A stretch of 64,000 nt of DNA from contig NZ_JBLKNZ010000001.1 of NCBI RefSeq assembly GCF_051414115.1, positions 1,488,001-1,552,000 of the forward strand. Reading direction: 5' to 3'. Shown here in pieces: positions 25,120 through 34,585 of this stretch; within the stretch, counting starts at the first letter, position 1; every line of letters begins with the position of its first letter. Origin of the DNA: Halovenus marina. Its GTDB lineage: Archaea > Halobacteriota > Halobacteria > Halobacteriales > Haloarculaceae. The translations under genes and the position numbers were made by a program. The notes beneath the pieces are model-generated. The model searched no databases. It was not told the DNA's origin and saw only the letters and a program-made list of their open reading frames with translations.

Positions 25120-25917
25120 TTAATCAGTCTGCTTGACGATCTCGCCTTTCAGCGCGAGCGCCGCGAAGTCGTGGTCGGGACGGATGCTCACGAAGTCGAG
25201 ATACCGCTCTGCATCGATGAGCGTGTCGTTGTCGTAATACTGTGCGGCGATTCGGACGGCAGTAGCCGCGCCGATGTGTGGCTCCAGTTCGGCCAGCGCG
25301 CAGGCGATGTCGTACGCCCGGGCGTCGTCGATGGCGTCCTCGCGAACGTTCGTGGCGTCGATAAAAAACAGTTCGTCGTCGACGATGAGTACATTTTCCC
25401 CGCGGAGGTCGCCGTGAACGAACTCGGCGTCGTGCATCCGGGCCAGCGAGCGAAACAGGTCCGGTGCGACTGACTCGACCTGGTTGGGGCTGAGCGTTTC
25501 GAGCGTCTCGTATCCGTCCAGATACTCGAACACGACGACGCCGTACCCTTCGTGTTCGAACGCCTCCAGTGGCTCCGGAACGTTCACCCCGAATTCGCGC
25601 ATCTGTCTGGCGGCGTCGAGTTCGTGTTCGGCCATCCCGATTGGCGTCCCGAACCGCTCGAAGAACCCCTCCGTTCCGCTCGCAAAGACCCCGACGTTGC
25701 GACCGGTCGTCAACAGCCCGTGAACGAACGTGTTCTGTGGTGTGATGATCTTCAGAAAGAACTCCTCGTTGAGCACCGCAGGCGTCGACAGCCAGTTGTC
25801 GGCTTCGAGTAGCCGAATCGACTCCAGCCGCTGGTCGTACCGGCTGGCCGCCTCCCTCGCGATCCCTTCGAGGGTTTCCTCCGCGATTTCCCCGCGCAAT
25901 AGCCGACGGAACGCCAT
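25120..25917 (-). CDS. RIO/Bud32-like atypical protein kinase
   Basis: 265 residues with a minimal kinase fold: Lys in FLKIITP region, catalytic loop HGDLRGENVLI, and FIDATN where typical kinases have DFG (RIO kinases also lack a DFG). An N-terminal helical part is about 55 residues long. Probably phosphorylates proteins or acts as an ATPase; the target is unknown. Divergent from the exporter gene. Confidence 0.82.
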   Translation of the reverse strand: MAFRRLLRGEIAEETLEGIAREAASRYDQRLESIRLLEADNWLSTPAVLNEEFFLKIITPQNTFVHGLLTTGRNVGVFASGTEGFFERFGTPIGMAEHELDAARQMREFGVNVPEPLEAFEHEGYGVVVFEYLDGYETLETLSPNQVESVAPDLFRSLARMHDAEFVHGDLRGENVLIVDDELFFIDATNVREDAIDDARAYDIACALAELEPHIGAATAVRIAAQYYDNDTLIDAERYLDFVSIRPDHDFAALALKGEIVKQTD

Positions 25918-26053
25918 ACCCTATTGATAGATACAGCCACCTATAGAGTTTGGGACATTCGTGTCACAACAGTCGATTTATACCGGATCGGGAAGAAATC
26001 GGGCATAGACAGGTCAGCATGATTCGAGTCCGGGACTGGTACGGGAGGGACCG

Positions 26054-29000
26054 ATGAGTCTCCCAGAGCGGCTGTCTGGAGCGATCACGGCACGCACTCG
26101 ACCGACGATCGTCGTCCTCTTGCTCGTCGTCGCGGGCGTCGGTGCCGGTGCGCCAGCGGTCGACAGCGTGACGTCGCTCGAACAGTTCCAGACCGAATCC
26201 GAGCAGTCGGACGCGCTCGACTACATCGAGACGAACTTCGAGGGGGAGGGTGAGACGACTATTGCACAGGTTGTCGTCCGCGGAGAGAACGTCCTCTCGC
26301 GGGAGTCGCTCGTTGCGATGCTCGAATACCAGCAGCGGTTGCACGAAACCGACGTCGTTCGCACCACGTTTGTCGATGAGAACCCGACGTTTAGCGTGGC
26401 GAACGCGATTGCACAGACCGCGTATCGCCAGCAGTTAGCGCAGGAGGACGGGGGAGCGGAGCAAGCAAACGGGGAGGTACCGACGCTGTCGCTGTCCGAA
26501 CAGCAGCAGCTTCTGCAGTCGGTCGACTCGGAGCAACTGCAGGCGGCGGTTTCGGCGGCGCTCGGCCCGGGACAGTCCGCCCGGAGCGCCGAGATACTGT
26601 CGCTGATGCCGACCGACTACGAACCCGGGGCGACGACGGCCGAGGCGACGGTCATCAGCGTCACACAGGTCGCCCAGACCGATTCTGCGGTCAATCAGGC
26701 GGCTGGCGAGGAGACGATCGACGCACAACTGGAGATGCGCTCGATCGGAGCAGAGATGTCCCCCGACGAGTATCAGGTCTTCGGCAGCGGTATCATCTCA
26801 CACGAGATCAGCGCCTCGATGTCCGACAGCCTCACTGTCGTCGCCCCGCTGGCACTCGCGTTCGTGCTTCTGACGCTCACCATCGCCTACCGGGACCCGC
26901 TCGACATCCTGCTCGGTCTCTTCGGAATCGGGGCGGTGTTGCTGATGACCTTCGGATTCATGGGCTGGACCGGGATCGACTTCGGGCAGGTGTTCGTCGC
27001 CGTCCCGGTCCTGTTGATCGGTCTCTCTATCGACTATGCGATCCACATCTTCATGCGACACCGCGAACATCGGGGGGCAGACGGAACGCAGGCTGGTGTG
27101 AGAGAGGCGATGCACACGGGGCTTGCAGGCGTCGGGGTCGCGCTGGTCTTCGTCACGGCGACGACGGCGATCGGATTCCTCTCGAACGTCACGAGCCCAG
27201 TCCAGCCGATCCGCGAGTTCGGAATCGTCTCGGCGGCAGGCATCGTCTCCGCGCTCGTGATCTTCGGCGCGCTCGTCCCGGCGATCAAGGTCGAACTCGA
27301 CGAACTGCTCGAAGCGCGGGGTTGGGACCGCAGCAAGCGGGCCTTCGGCACCGGCGGCGGACAGTTTAGCTCGCTCCTCGCTGTCGGGTCACGGGGCGCG
27401 CGACGCGCACCAGCGGTCGTCATCGCGGTCGTTCTGTTACTCGGAGTGGCTGGCGCTGCGGGCGCGCTCCAGGTCGATACCTCGTTCGATCAGGAGGACT
27501 TTCTCGCTGACGACCCACCGGAGTGGATGACGGAGTTGCCCGAACCGTTCGCCCCCGAGACGTATACTGCCAAATCGTCGCTCCAGTTCGTCAACGAACG
27601 GTTCATCAGAAGTGACGCGACCGCCGAGATTCTGATACGTGGGGAGATAACCGACTCACAGACGATAGTGCAACTCAGTCAGACCCGGGCACGGCTGGCG
27701 CAACAGGACGTCACCCAGACGCTTCCGACCGGACAGCCAGCGATCGAAAGCCCGCTTTCGTTGCTGGCTCAACTCGCCGAGGAGAATCCCGAATTTGGCC
27801 AGCAGGTGCAAGCGGCAGACACGAACGGCGACGGGATTCCGGACCAGAACATCGCCGACCTGTACGACGGGATGTTCGAACTCGCCCCCGAGCGGGCCGC
27901 GGAGTACATCCACCGGACCGACGACGAGTATCGCGCGCTGCGACTCACCGTCGCCGTTCGCGGAGACGCCCCCAGTCAGGACGTGACCGACCAGATGCAG
28001 TCGGTTGCTGACGACCTCTCCGGCGACACGCTGCGGGCCACCGTCACCGGAACGCTCATTCTGAACACGGTCATCCAGGACCAGTTGCTCGATACCGTCT
28101 TCGAGAGCCTCGCAATCACGCTGGTCGCCGTCTTCCTGTTCCTGATGGCCGCGTACCGGATCACCAACGGGAGTGCCTCGCTCGGCGCGGTGACGCTGGC
28201 TCCAGTCGCGATTGCCACCGCATGGATCGGTGGCTCGATGTATCTGCTCTCGATCCCGTTCAACGTCATCACGGGGATGATCCTGAGTCTCACTATCGGT
28301 CTGGGCGTGGCCTACAGCATCCACGTGAGCGAGCGGTACACACTTGAACTGGAGCGACAGAGCGACGTCTGGGCGGCGATGGAGACGTCCGTGACGGGGA
28401 CCGGCGGTGCGTTGCTCGGCAGTGCTGCAACGACGGTCGGTGGCTTCGGTGTACTCGTTTTCGCCATCCTGCCGCCGCTGCGGCAGTTCGGACTCATCAC
28501 CGCGCTCAGCATTATCTACGCGTTCATCGGGAGCGTCCTCGTCTTGCCGACGCTGTTGACGCTGTGGACGCGCGTTGCTGGCCCAGAGTGGGCGCGGGAC
28601 CAACTTCGGGGGCCACAGACAGCACAGGAACAGCCCCCCGGACGCCGAGAGTCCAATAGCCCGCGAACCGTCGAGATACAGCTTCCGGACACCCGCCAGC
28701 AGCAACACGAACAGACACTCACATTCTCGTCGTCAGGGCGGGCGCGAGTCGTCGTCGAGATACCGCCGCGTAGCGGTCGGGTCGCACTCCGTGAGTCAAT
28801 CAACGGTGGGACCGCATCCGTCGAATCGGTCCAGCCGGAACCTGAAACGCTCGTGTCTGACGGGCAACGGCTGTACTCGCTGTGGGAACTGGACGGCGAG
28901 CCAGCGCGGCTGGTCTACACCGTCGAACGCTCCGACCCCGGTACGGTCAGGTTCGACGGAGCAATTCTGGATGGGGATGGGTCACACCCGGTCGACGGTC

Positions 29001-29158
29001 CTCGGATGAGCCGCGGGTCGACATCGATATCCGACCCCGAACGCGACTCAGGCGAGTCGGGTCAGACGCTCGACGCTGCAAGCGACGCGCTCGCTGCGGG
29101 AGAAATCGACGATGAACAGTACGAACAGGTGCTTCGGGCGTGGCTGTCCGGGCAGTAA
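26054..29158 (+). CDS. RND superfamily (MmpL/HAE3-type) exporter
   Basis: 1034 residues with two repeats: a membrane helix, a large extracytoplasmic loop, then five helices (LLIGLSIDYAIHIFMRHREHR in the first half, TIGLGVAYSIHVSERYT in the second). Substrate unknown; archaeal members are thought to move lipids or hydrophobic compounds. Beyond residue about 860 there is an extra cytoplasmic tail of roughly 175 residues ending in a SHOCT-like ALAAGEIDDEQYEQVL motif, unusual for the family. Confidence 0.92.
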   Translation: MSLPERLSGAITARTRPTIVVLLLVVAGVGAGAPAVDSVTSLEQFQTESEQSDALDYIETNFEGEGETTIAQVVVRGENVLSRESLVAMLEYQQRLHETDVVRTTFVDENPTFSVANAIAQTAYRQQLAQEDGGAEQANGEVPTLSLSEQQQLLQSVDSEQLQAAVSAALGPGQSARSAEILSLMPTDYEPGATTAEATVISVTQVAQTDSAVNQAAGEETIDAQLEMRSIGAEMSPDEYQVFGSGIISHEISASMSDSLTVVAPLALAFVLLTLTIAYRDPLDILLGLFGIGAVLLMTFGFMGWTGIDFGQVFVAVPVLLIGLSIDYAIHIFMRHREHRGADGTQAGVREAMHTGLAGVGVALVFVTATTAIGFLSNVTSPVQPIREFGIVSAAGIVSALVIFGALVPAIKVELDELLEARGWDRSKRAFGTGGGQFSSLLAVGSRGARRAPAVVIAVVLLLGVAGAAGALQVDTSFDQEDFLADDPPEWMTELPEPFAPETYTAKSSLQFVNERFIRSDATAEILIRGEITDSQTIVQLSQTRARLAQQDVTQTLPTGQPAIESPLSLLAQLAEENPEFGQQVQAADTNGDGIPDQNIADLYDGMFELAPERAAEYIHRTDDEYRALRLTVAVRGDAPSQDVTDQMQSVADDLSGDTLRATVTGTLILNTVIQDQLLDTVFESLAITLVAVFLFLMAAYRITNGSASLGAVTLAPVAIATAWIGGSMYLLSIPFNVITGMILSLTIGLGVAYSIHVSERYTLELERQSDVWAAMETSVTGTGGALLGSAATTVGGFGVLVFAILPPLRQFGLITALSIIYAFIGSVLVLPTLLTLWTRVAGPEWARDQLRGPQTAQEQPPGRRESNSPRTVEIQLPDTRQQQHEQTLTFSSSGRARVVVEIPPRSGRVALRESINGGTASVESVQPEPETLVSDGQRLYSLWELDGEPARLVYTVERSDPGTVRFDGAILDGDGSHPVDGPRMSRGSTSISDPERDSGESGQTLDAASDALAAGEIDDEQYEQVLRAWLSGQ

Positions 29159-29233
29159 ATCGAATCCGGATCGGCGCGCTCCTCTCGGCGTCCGAGTCGG
29201 TGCGCTCAAACCGACCCGACACGAACTCCGGCT

Positions 29234-29917
29234 ATGGGAACGTCGCTGCCATCACGCGAGAAGCAGGTCCGCGAAGTGATCGACCGTCTGGAGGAAGCCT
29301 ACCCCGACTCCTCGATATCGCTTCGCTTCTCGAATCGGCTCGAACTGCTGATCGCCGTCATTCTCTCAGCACAGTGTACGGATGAGCGAGTCAATGCCGA
29401 GACGGAACACCTCTTCGAGAAGTACGACGGCCCCGAAGACTACGCCGCCGTCGACCAGGAGGAGTTGGCCGAGGATCTCAACTCGATCACCTACTACAAC
29501 AACAAGGCGAGCTACATCCGCGAGGCCTGCCAGCAGATTCTCGACGAACACGACGGCGAAGTCCCGGACACGATGAGCGAACTCACGGACCTGCCGGGCG
29601 TGGGTCGAAAGACCGCAAACGTGGTGCTCCAGCACGGCCACGACGTCGTCGAGGGAGTCGTCGTCGACACACACGTACAGCGGATCACCCGCCGTCTGGG
29701 GATAACTGAACAGTCCAGTCCCGATGCGATCGAACGTGAGTTGATGGATCTGGTTCCAGAATCGGAGTGGCAACAGCTCACACACCTGTTCATCAGTCAC
29801 GGGCGTGCGACCTGCACCGCTCGGAACCCCGACTGCGGAGACTGCACGCTCGAAGATATCTGCCCCTCCTCGAAAGTGGACAGCGAGCGGGACCTCGCCA
29901 GCGGCGACCGCTGGTGA
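29234..29917 (+). CDS. nth: Endonuclease III
   Basis: 227 residues. Removes oxidised pyrimidines in base-excision repair. HhH motif LPGVGRKTANVVL with catalytic Lys, catalytic Asp in VDTHVQRI, and 4Fe-4S ligands C-x6-C-x2-C-x5-C in the segment CTARNPDCGDCTLEDIC. Full length. Converges with the Nudix gene 4 bp away. Confidence 0.96.
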   Translation: MGTSLPSREKQVREVIDRLEEAYPDSSISLRFSNRLELLIAVILSAQCTDERVNAETEHLFEKYDGPEDYAAVDQEELAEDLNSITYYNNKASYIREACQQILDEHDGEVPDTMSELTDLPGVGRKTANVVLQHGHDVVEGVVVDTHVQRITRRLGITEQSSPDAIERELMDLVPESEWQQLTHLFISHGRATCTARNPDCGDCTLEDICPSSKVDSERDLASGDRW

Positions 29918-29921
29918 GTCG

Positions 29922-30359
29922 TCAGTCGCTGTCTGCGTCCTCGACCTCCTCGTCGAGGAACTCGTCGGCCTCTTCGAGTATCTCGCGGGGGCCGTCCTGT
30001 GTGATCGTATTTATCGCCTGTTCGTAGTCGCGCCACTGCATGTCCCGGTGTTCGTTCGAAAGTTCGGCCGACGCCTCGAACGAGCGGGCGATAAACAGGT
30101 GGACTGTCTTGTGGATGGTGTCACCCTGCGCTTCGAACACGTAGTCGTAATCGTCGCGGAAGCCGTCGATGAGCCGGAAATCCTCGATTCCGGCCTCCTC
30201 TTTCACTTCGCGTATGGCGGTCTGTTGAAGCTCCTCCTCACCCTCGACCCCGCCCTTGGGAAACTCCCAGTCGCCGGGGCGGCTCTTGAGCAGCAGGTAC
30301 TCCCGCCGGCCACGCGTGTCGCGAAAGAGGATTGCTCCCGCACTCGTGGCCTCTATCAT
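29922..30359 (-). CDS. Nudix hydrolase (Ap4A-type)
   Basis: 145 residues. The Nudix box is complete: G-x5-E-x7-REVKEEAG at about residues 36-58. The sequence GDWEFPKGG upstream and YDYVFEAQGDTIHKTVHLF resemble diadenosine tetraphosphate hydrolases. An acidic C-terminal tail follows. It would clear nucleoside polyphosphates; the substrate is not provable here. Confidence 0.92.
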   Translation of the reverse strand: MIEATSAGAILFRDTRGRREYLLLKSRPGDWEFPKGGVEGEEELQQTAIREVKEEAGIEDFRLIDGFRDDYDYVFEAQGDTIHKTVHLFIARSFEASAELSNEHRDMQWRDYEQAINTITQDGPREILEEADEFLDEEVEDADSD

Positions 30360-30493
30360 TACCTGTAACTACTCGCCCCCGTGTAAAGAGAATGTCGAAC
30401 TCCGGGCCTGGCTAACATCCCGCGATTCGAGCGATGCCACTCGGAGCCACACAGAAGCGAACGGGTTTAGTCAGCGGCCGTCAAATCGCAGGT

Positions 30494-30820
30494 ATGCCCT
30501 TCGTGACGCGACTGACGCTCAAAAGCGGAGACGGCGACAGACTCGACGCCGTCGTCGCTGACATCAAGGACCGCGCCGAGCGAAAGGGGGTCGAACTCAA
30601 GGGGCCACACCCGAAGCCGCCATCGAAACACGCGGTGGCGCTCCACAAGGGGCTTCCTGAATCCGGAACCTTCGACACGTGGGACTACACCGTCTACACC
30701 CGCCTGATCGAAATCGTCGGCCACGACGACTTTGCCCGCTCTGTCGCAGCACGTGAGTACCCCGACCAGATCCACATCAGCGCCGATATCGAGCAGTTCG
30801 ACCAGATCGGCGATGGATAA
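30494..30820 (+). CDS. uS10-like ribosomal protein paralogue
   Basis: 108 residues. Begins TRLTLKSGDGDRLDAVVADIKDRAERKGVELKGPHPKPPS, the fold and loop of ribosomal protein uS10, but divergent from the canonical archaeal S10 (which sits in an EF-Tu operon). Such uS10/mL48-type paralogues occur in haloarchaea. Whether it joins the ribosome is not known. The quoted stretch is split over residues 5-44; key features are the GPHPKPPSKHAVALHKG loop and the HISADIEQF end. Confidence 0.8.
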   Translation: MPFVTRLTLKSGDGDRLDAVVADIKDRAERKGVELKGPHPKPPSKHAVALHKGLPESGTFDTWDYTVYTRLIEIVGHDDFARSVAAREYPDQIHISADIEQFDQIGDG

Positions 30821-30884
30821 ACTGCTGTTCGTATTCCGCAGATGAAGGCGTGTTCTTATGTGGGTTTGTGACGTTGCCCGAGAC

Positions 30885-32168
30885 ATGGCGACAGAACGCA
30901 CGAAGGACTGGCTCGTCGACGTTCGCCGCGACCTGCACCGCCGCCCGGAACCGGGCTGGTGCGAGTTTTACACGACGGCACGGATCGTCGAGAAACTGGA
31001 GCAGATGCCCGTCGCGGTGACGCTCGGACCTGACTTGCTCGACGCTGACGCCCGACAGGGCGTTCCGGATTCTGCTACCCTCTCCGAGTGGCTCAACCGT
31101 GCCCGGGAGACGGATGCTGACCCGGACCTGCTCGACCAGATGGAAGGCGGGCTGACCGGCGCGCTCGCCACACTCGACCGCGGCGATGGGCCGACGATCG
31201 CACTCAGAGTCGACATCGACGGCCTCCCAAGAACCGAATCGGCAGACGATGGTCACCACCCGACGGCAGAGGGGTTCCGGTCGGTCCACGACGGGCACAT
31301 GCACGCCTGCGGCCACGACGCACACACGGCGATCGGTCTCGGTGTGTTGCAAACCGTCGCCGAGAGCGACTTCGAGGGGACACTCAAGGTTGTCTTTCAG
31401 CCAGCAGAGGAGGTCATCGGCGGCGGCAGACCGGTCGCCGAGGGCGGCCACCTCAACGACGTGGACGCGCTCTTTGCGGTCCACATCGGCCTCACCTATC
31501 CCACCGGCACGGTCGTGGGCGGCTTCAGCGACTTCCTCGCAGTCGCCCACCTCGATATGGAGTTCACCGGTGAGGGGTCACACGCCGGTGCGCATCCCAA
31601 CGGTGGACGAAACGCGGTGCAGGCGATGGCGACCGCCGTCGAGAACATGTACGGCATCGCTCGGCACACCGACGGCCGAACCCGCGTCAACGCGGGCCGC
31701 GTCGGGGGCGGCACGGCCTCGAACATCATCCCCGAGGAGGCGTTCATCGAGGGGGAAGTTCGGGGCGGGACGACGGAGTTACGAGAGTACATGCGGCGAC
31801 GGGTCACGCAGGTGTGTGAATCGGCCGCGTCGATGCACGACTGTAGCGTTTCTATCGAAGAGGGCGCGGAGGCACCGAGCGCCGAAAGCGACGAGGAGCT
31901 CGTCGACCAGATTGCACGGGCCGCGGATGCGAATGAGCGAGTCGACTCCATCGTGCGACGGGACGAGTTCCGCGGGAGCGAGGACGCGACCTTCCTGATG
32001 AAACGCGTCCAGGAGCGCGGCGGTCTGGCAACGTATCTCGGCATCGGAACCGACCACCCTGGCGGACATCACTCGGCGACCTTCGACGTCGACGAGCGGT
32101 CGCTTCCGATCGGTGTCGAAGTCATCTCCGACGCAATTCGCTCGACTGCGCGCGACCTTTCCGAGTGA
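30885..32168 (+). CDS. M20 family amidohydrolase (AbgB/hippurate-hydrolase-like)
   Basis: 427 residues. Metal-binding motifs: RVDIDGLP, HACGHDAHTAIG, VFQPAEEVIGGG, and the C-terminal GTDHPGGHH. The dimerisation domain carries GEGSHAGAHPNGGRNA. Hydrolyses N-acyl amino acids, possibly aminobenzoyl-glutamate or an N-acyl diaminopimelate. It sits 75 bp before dapD, so a desuccinylase or deacetylase role in lysine synthesis is possible. ATG 30885 is used; 30858 is an alternative. Confidence 0.88.
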   Translation: MATERTKDWLVDVRRDLHRRPEPGWCEFYTTARIVEKLEQMPVAVTLGPDLLDADARQGVPDSATLSEWLNRARETDADPDLLDQMEGGLTGALATLDRGDGPTIALRVDIDGLPRTESADDGHHPTAEGFRSVHDGHMHACGHDAHTAIGLGVLQTVAESDFEGTLKVVFQPAEEVIGGGRPVAEGGHLNDVDALFAVHIGLTYPTGTVVGGFSDFLAVAHLDMEFTGEGSHAGAHPNGGRNAVQAMATAVENMYGIARHTDGRTRVNAGRVGGGTASNIIPEEAFIEGEVRGGTTELREYMRRRVTQVCESAASMHDCSVSIEEGAEAPSAESDEELVDQIARAADANERVDSIVRRDEFRGSEDATFLMKRVQERGGLATYLGIGTDHPGGHHSATFDVDERSLPIGVEVISDAIRSTARDLSE

Positions 32169-32243
32169 GTTCACGTATCGACGCGGCCGCTCACGCCGCC
32201 CGGAGACGCAACCGACAAGTTCGGAGCCATCGAGACCACACGT

Positions 32244-33071
32244 ATGAGTCTCCAATCCGACGTGACCGAACTCTGGGAGCGAACGCAGGAGGATGGCGGC
32301 GAGGCGGACCTAGACGATCTGATAGTACTCGACGAGTTTCTCGACGCGCTCGAAAGCGACGAGATACGCGCCGCCGAACGCGTCGACGGCGAGTGGCAGG
32401 CAAACGAGTGGGTGAAACGGGGCGTCCTGCTGAACTTCAGTCTGCGTGAGATCACGACACAGATGCACGGCGGCGTCGCCTACAACGACGTCCTCGAACT
32501 GTACGACTCCACCTCGCTGGCCGAGCGCGGGTCGCGCAACACACCGGACGGAACCGTCGTCCGCCGCGGCGCGAATCTCGGGTCCGACGTGATCATGATG
32601 AGTCCCTCCTTCGTCAACATCGGCGCACGTGTGGGCGACGGCACGCTGGTAGATTCCTGTGATACGGTCGGGTCCTGCGCTCAGATCGGGAAAAACGTCA
32701 AGATCGGTGCGAACACGCTCATCGGCGGCGTGCTCGAACCGGTCGAGGACGCGCCAGTCATCGTCGAAGATAACGTCTCGCTCGGGGCTGGCTGTCGCGT
32801 CACGTCGGGCTTTGTCGTCGGCGAGGACAGCGTCGTCGGGGAGAACACCCTGTTGACTCCGCGTATTCCAGTGTACGACCTCGTAAACGAGGAGGTCGTT
32901 TACGGCGAACTGCCGCCCGAGCGACGTGCGTTCACTCGCTACGTCGAGTCCTCGGTCAGCGACCACGAGATGTTCGAGGGCGGCGCGTACAAGCCAGCGG
33001 TCGTCGCGACGGATCTCGAAACCGAGACGCTCGAAGCGACCGAACGCGAGGACGCACTCAGAGACAACTGA
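32244..33071 (+). CDS. dapD: 2,3,4,5-tetrahydrodipicolinate N-succinyltransferase
   Basis: 275 residues. Left-handed beta-helix of hexapeptide repeats (residues about 110-210; SPSFVNIGARVGDGTLVD, GKNVKIGANTLIGG). Adds a succinyl group to tetrahydrodipicolinate in the diaminopimelate route to lysine. The usual haloarchaeal neighbours dapA and dapB are not upstream; an M20 hydrolase takes their place. Confidence 0.95.
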   Translation: MSLQSDVTELWERTQEDGGEADLDDLIVLDEFLDALESDEIRAAERVDGEWQANEWVKRGVLLNFSLREITTQMHGGVAYNDVLELYDSTSLAERGSRNTPDGTVVRRGANLGSDVIMMSPSFVNIGARVGDGTLVDSCDTVGSCAQIGKNVKIGANTLIGGVLEPVEDAPVIVEDNVSLGAGCRVTSGFVVGEDSVVGENTLLTPRIPVYDLVNEEVVYGELPPERRAFTRYVESSVSDHEMFEGGAYKPAVVATDLETETLEATEREDALRDN

Positions 33072-33141
33072 CGGTGGGTACCTAAATGGCCCCCATAAGA
33101 TGGGAGTCACGCCGATTGCTGACGACGACGTTCGTACGGAT

Positions 33142-33777
33142 ATGGCAGAGCAATCGTGCCAGTGCTGTGGCGACAGAGCACAGAACGCGACAGACGAATC
33201 GACTGCCGATCGATGGACACCAGGTGGACCAGTTCTCGACGCCGACCTCCCCGAATCGGTGCAGACAGCGTTCGGCCGGTTTCTCGGACGCGAGTCTGTC
33301 GAGACGCTGAGCGAGTTGGCCGACGAAATCAATCAGCACGCTGAACAAGACACAATCTCCGTCGACGAACTCTGCGTAAGCGACGGGCAGACGGCCCACT
33401 ACGGCGTCGTCGACGGCGAGCGATACGACTTCCTGTGTTTTTACGACGCGGTGATACTCGCGGCGCTGCGAGACGACCCGGTCGAGATTCACACGGAGAG
33501 TCCCGAAGGGGCATCCATCGAGATGCGAGCCGTCGGTACCGAGCGTCTCGCGGTGACGCCCGCGGACGCCGTGTTCTCGTTTGGCATCGCAGCGGACGTG
33601 GATCCGCCATCCGATGGGAAACCGAACCTCGAACGTGGCTACGCTGCCATCTGTCCGTACGTCAAGGCGTTTCCGGACCGAGCGGCGTACGAACGGTGGG
33701 CGCAGTCAGTTCCGGCTGCCACGGTCGCACTCGAACTCGCTGACGCGACCGACCTTGCCGCTGCACTCGTGAACTGA
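33142..33777 (+). CDS. merB: Organomercurial (alkylmercury) lyase
   Basis: 211 residues. MerB cleaves carbon-mercury bonds. Catalytic Cys99 and Asp102 are in LCFYDAV (equivalent to Cys96/Asp99 of the plasmid R831b enzyme) and the second Cys171 is in AICPYVKAF. The N-terminus has an extra CQCCG, which may help bind mercury. ATG 33142 follows a TATA-like CCTAAAT by about 55 nt; 33100 is an alternative start. No merA, merP or merR is nearby, so it is a lone detoxification gene inside lysine genes. Confidence 0.88.
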   Translation: MAEQSCQCCGDRAQNATDESTADRWTPGGPVLDADLPESVQTAFGRFLGRESVETLSELADEINQHAEQDTISVDELCVSDGQTAHYGVVDGERYDFLCFYDAVILAALRDDPVEIHTESPEGASIEMRAVGTERLAVTPADAVFSFGIAADVDPPSDGKPNLERGYAAICPYVKAFPDRAAYERWAQSVPAATVALELADATDLAAALVN

Positions 33778-33803
33778 CCGCAGGAGTGCCCGTTTTCGGA
33801 CAT

Positions 33804-34436
33804 TCACAGAAGTTGACTGAAGACGTTTCGCTCGGCCCGCTGCAGGTGTTCGACCACCGTCGAGGGGTCGAGTTCCAGTTCGGACGCGATCTCCTCGGTC
33901 GATATCTCGCGTGGCACCTCGTAATACCCCATCTCGAACGCTGTCTCGATGACCTCTCGCTGTCTATCCGTCAGCGCGTCCAGCGGATGGTCGTCCCCCT
34001 CGTAGGACCCGAGTTTTCGAAGCTGGGGAGCGACACCGGCAGCCTCGTACTCGCTGATCGTGTCCGAAATCGTCTCCTGCGGGCCGACGAGTGACATGGT
34101 GGCGCTCCGTTCGTCCAGTTCCGGGTCACAGGTTCCGACCAGATCCGCCGAGGTCTCAGTGAGACTCTCGGGGAGGTCCGGCGCGGTGAAGGCGATGACG
34201 TACAGGTGGCCGGTCTCGGTTTCGGCGACGTAGTCCCACTGGTCGACACAGTCGAGTCCGTCGAGTTGCTCCTCGTCGTATCGCGACTCGACAGTCATCT
34301 GCACGACGGCGCTGGTTCCGTGACAGGCCAGTTCCTCGAACTCTCGGATCCCCGCCTCCCGCCCGAGGTCGATGAGCGGTTCGATCCCCATCGCCTCGAA
34401 CGCCGAGTTGTCGATTGACACGTTCGCTTCGCGCAT
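33804..34436 (-). CDS. Bat-like HTH_10 transcriptional regulator
   Basis: 210 residues. The N-terminal 145 residues are the sensor-like domain shared by haloarchaeal bacterio-opsin-activator relatives; the C-terminus has HTH_10 (LTDRQREVIETAFEMGYYEVPRE, then STEEIASELELDPSTVVEHLQRAE) split over residues about 150-205. Converges with merB and is divergent from lysA. It could regulate either; no effector is visible. Confidence 0.9.
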   Translation of the reverse strand: MREANVSIDNSAFEAMGIEPLIDLGREAGIREFEELACHGTSAVVQMTVESRYDEEQLDGLDCVDQWDYVAETETGHLYVIAFTAPDLPESLTETSADLVGTCDPELDERSATMSLVGPQETISDTISEYEAAGVAPQLRKLGSYEGDDHPLDALTDRQREVIETAFEMGYYEVPREISTEEIASELELDPSTVVEHLQRAERNVFSQLL

Positions 34437-34585
34437 CGTCTCTCCTGTTCGTCGAACGGGAAGTAAAGAATTGTGCCCAATATGCTGGGCATTCAAATGC
34501 AGTGTTTGCGGACGTGGTTCGGATGGTTCGCCCGCAACGAACCGAAAGGGAACCCTTGTTATCCTGCCGAGTCCCTATAGCAGAT

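Noticed and set aside
33804..34436. Bat-like gene as a MerR-type mercury regulator
   Set aside because: It has HTH_10 and no MerR helix or mercury-binding Cys triad.
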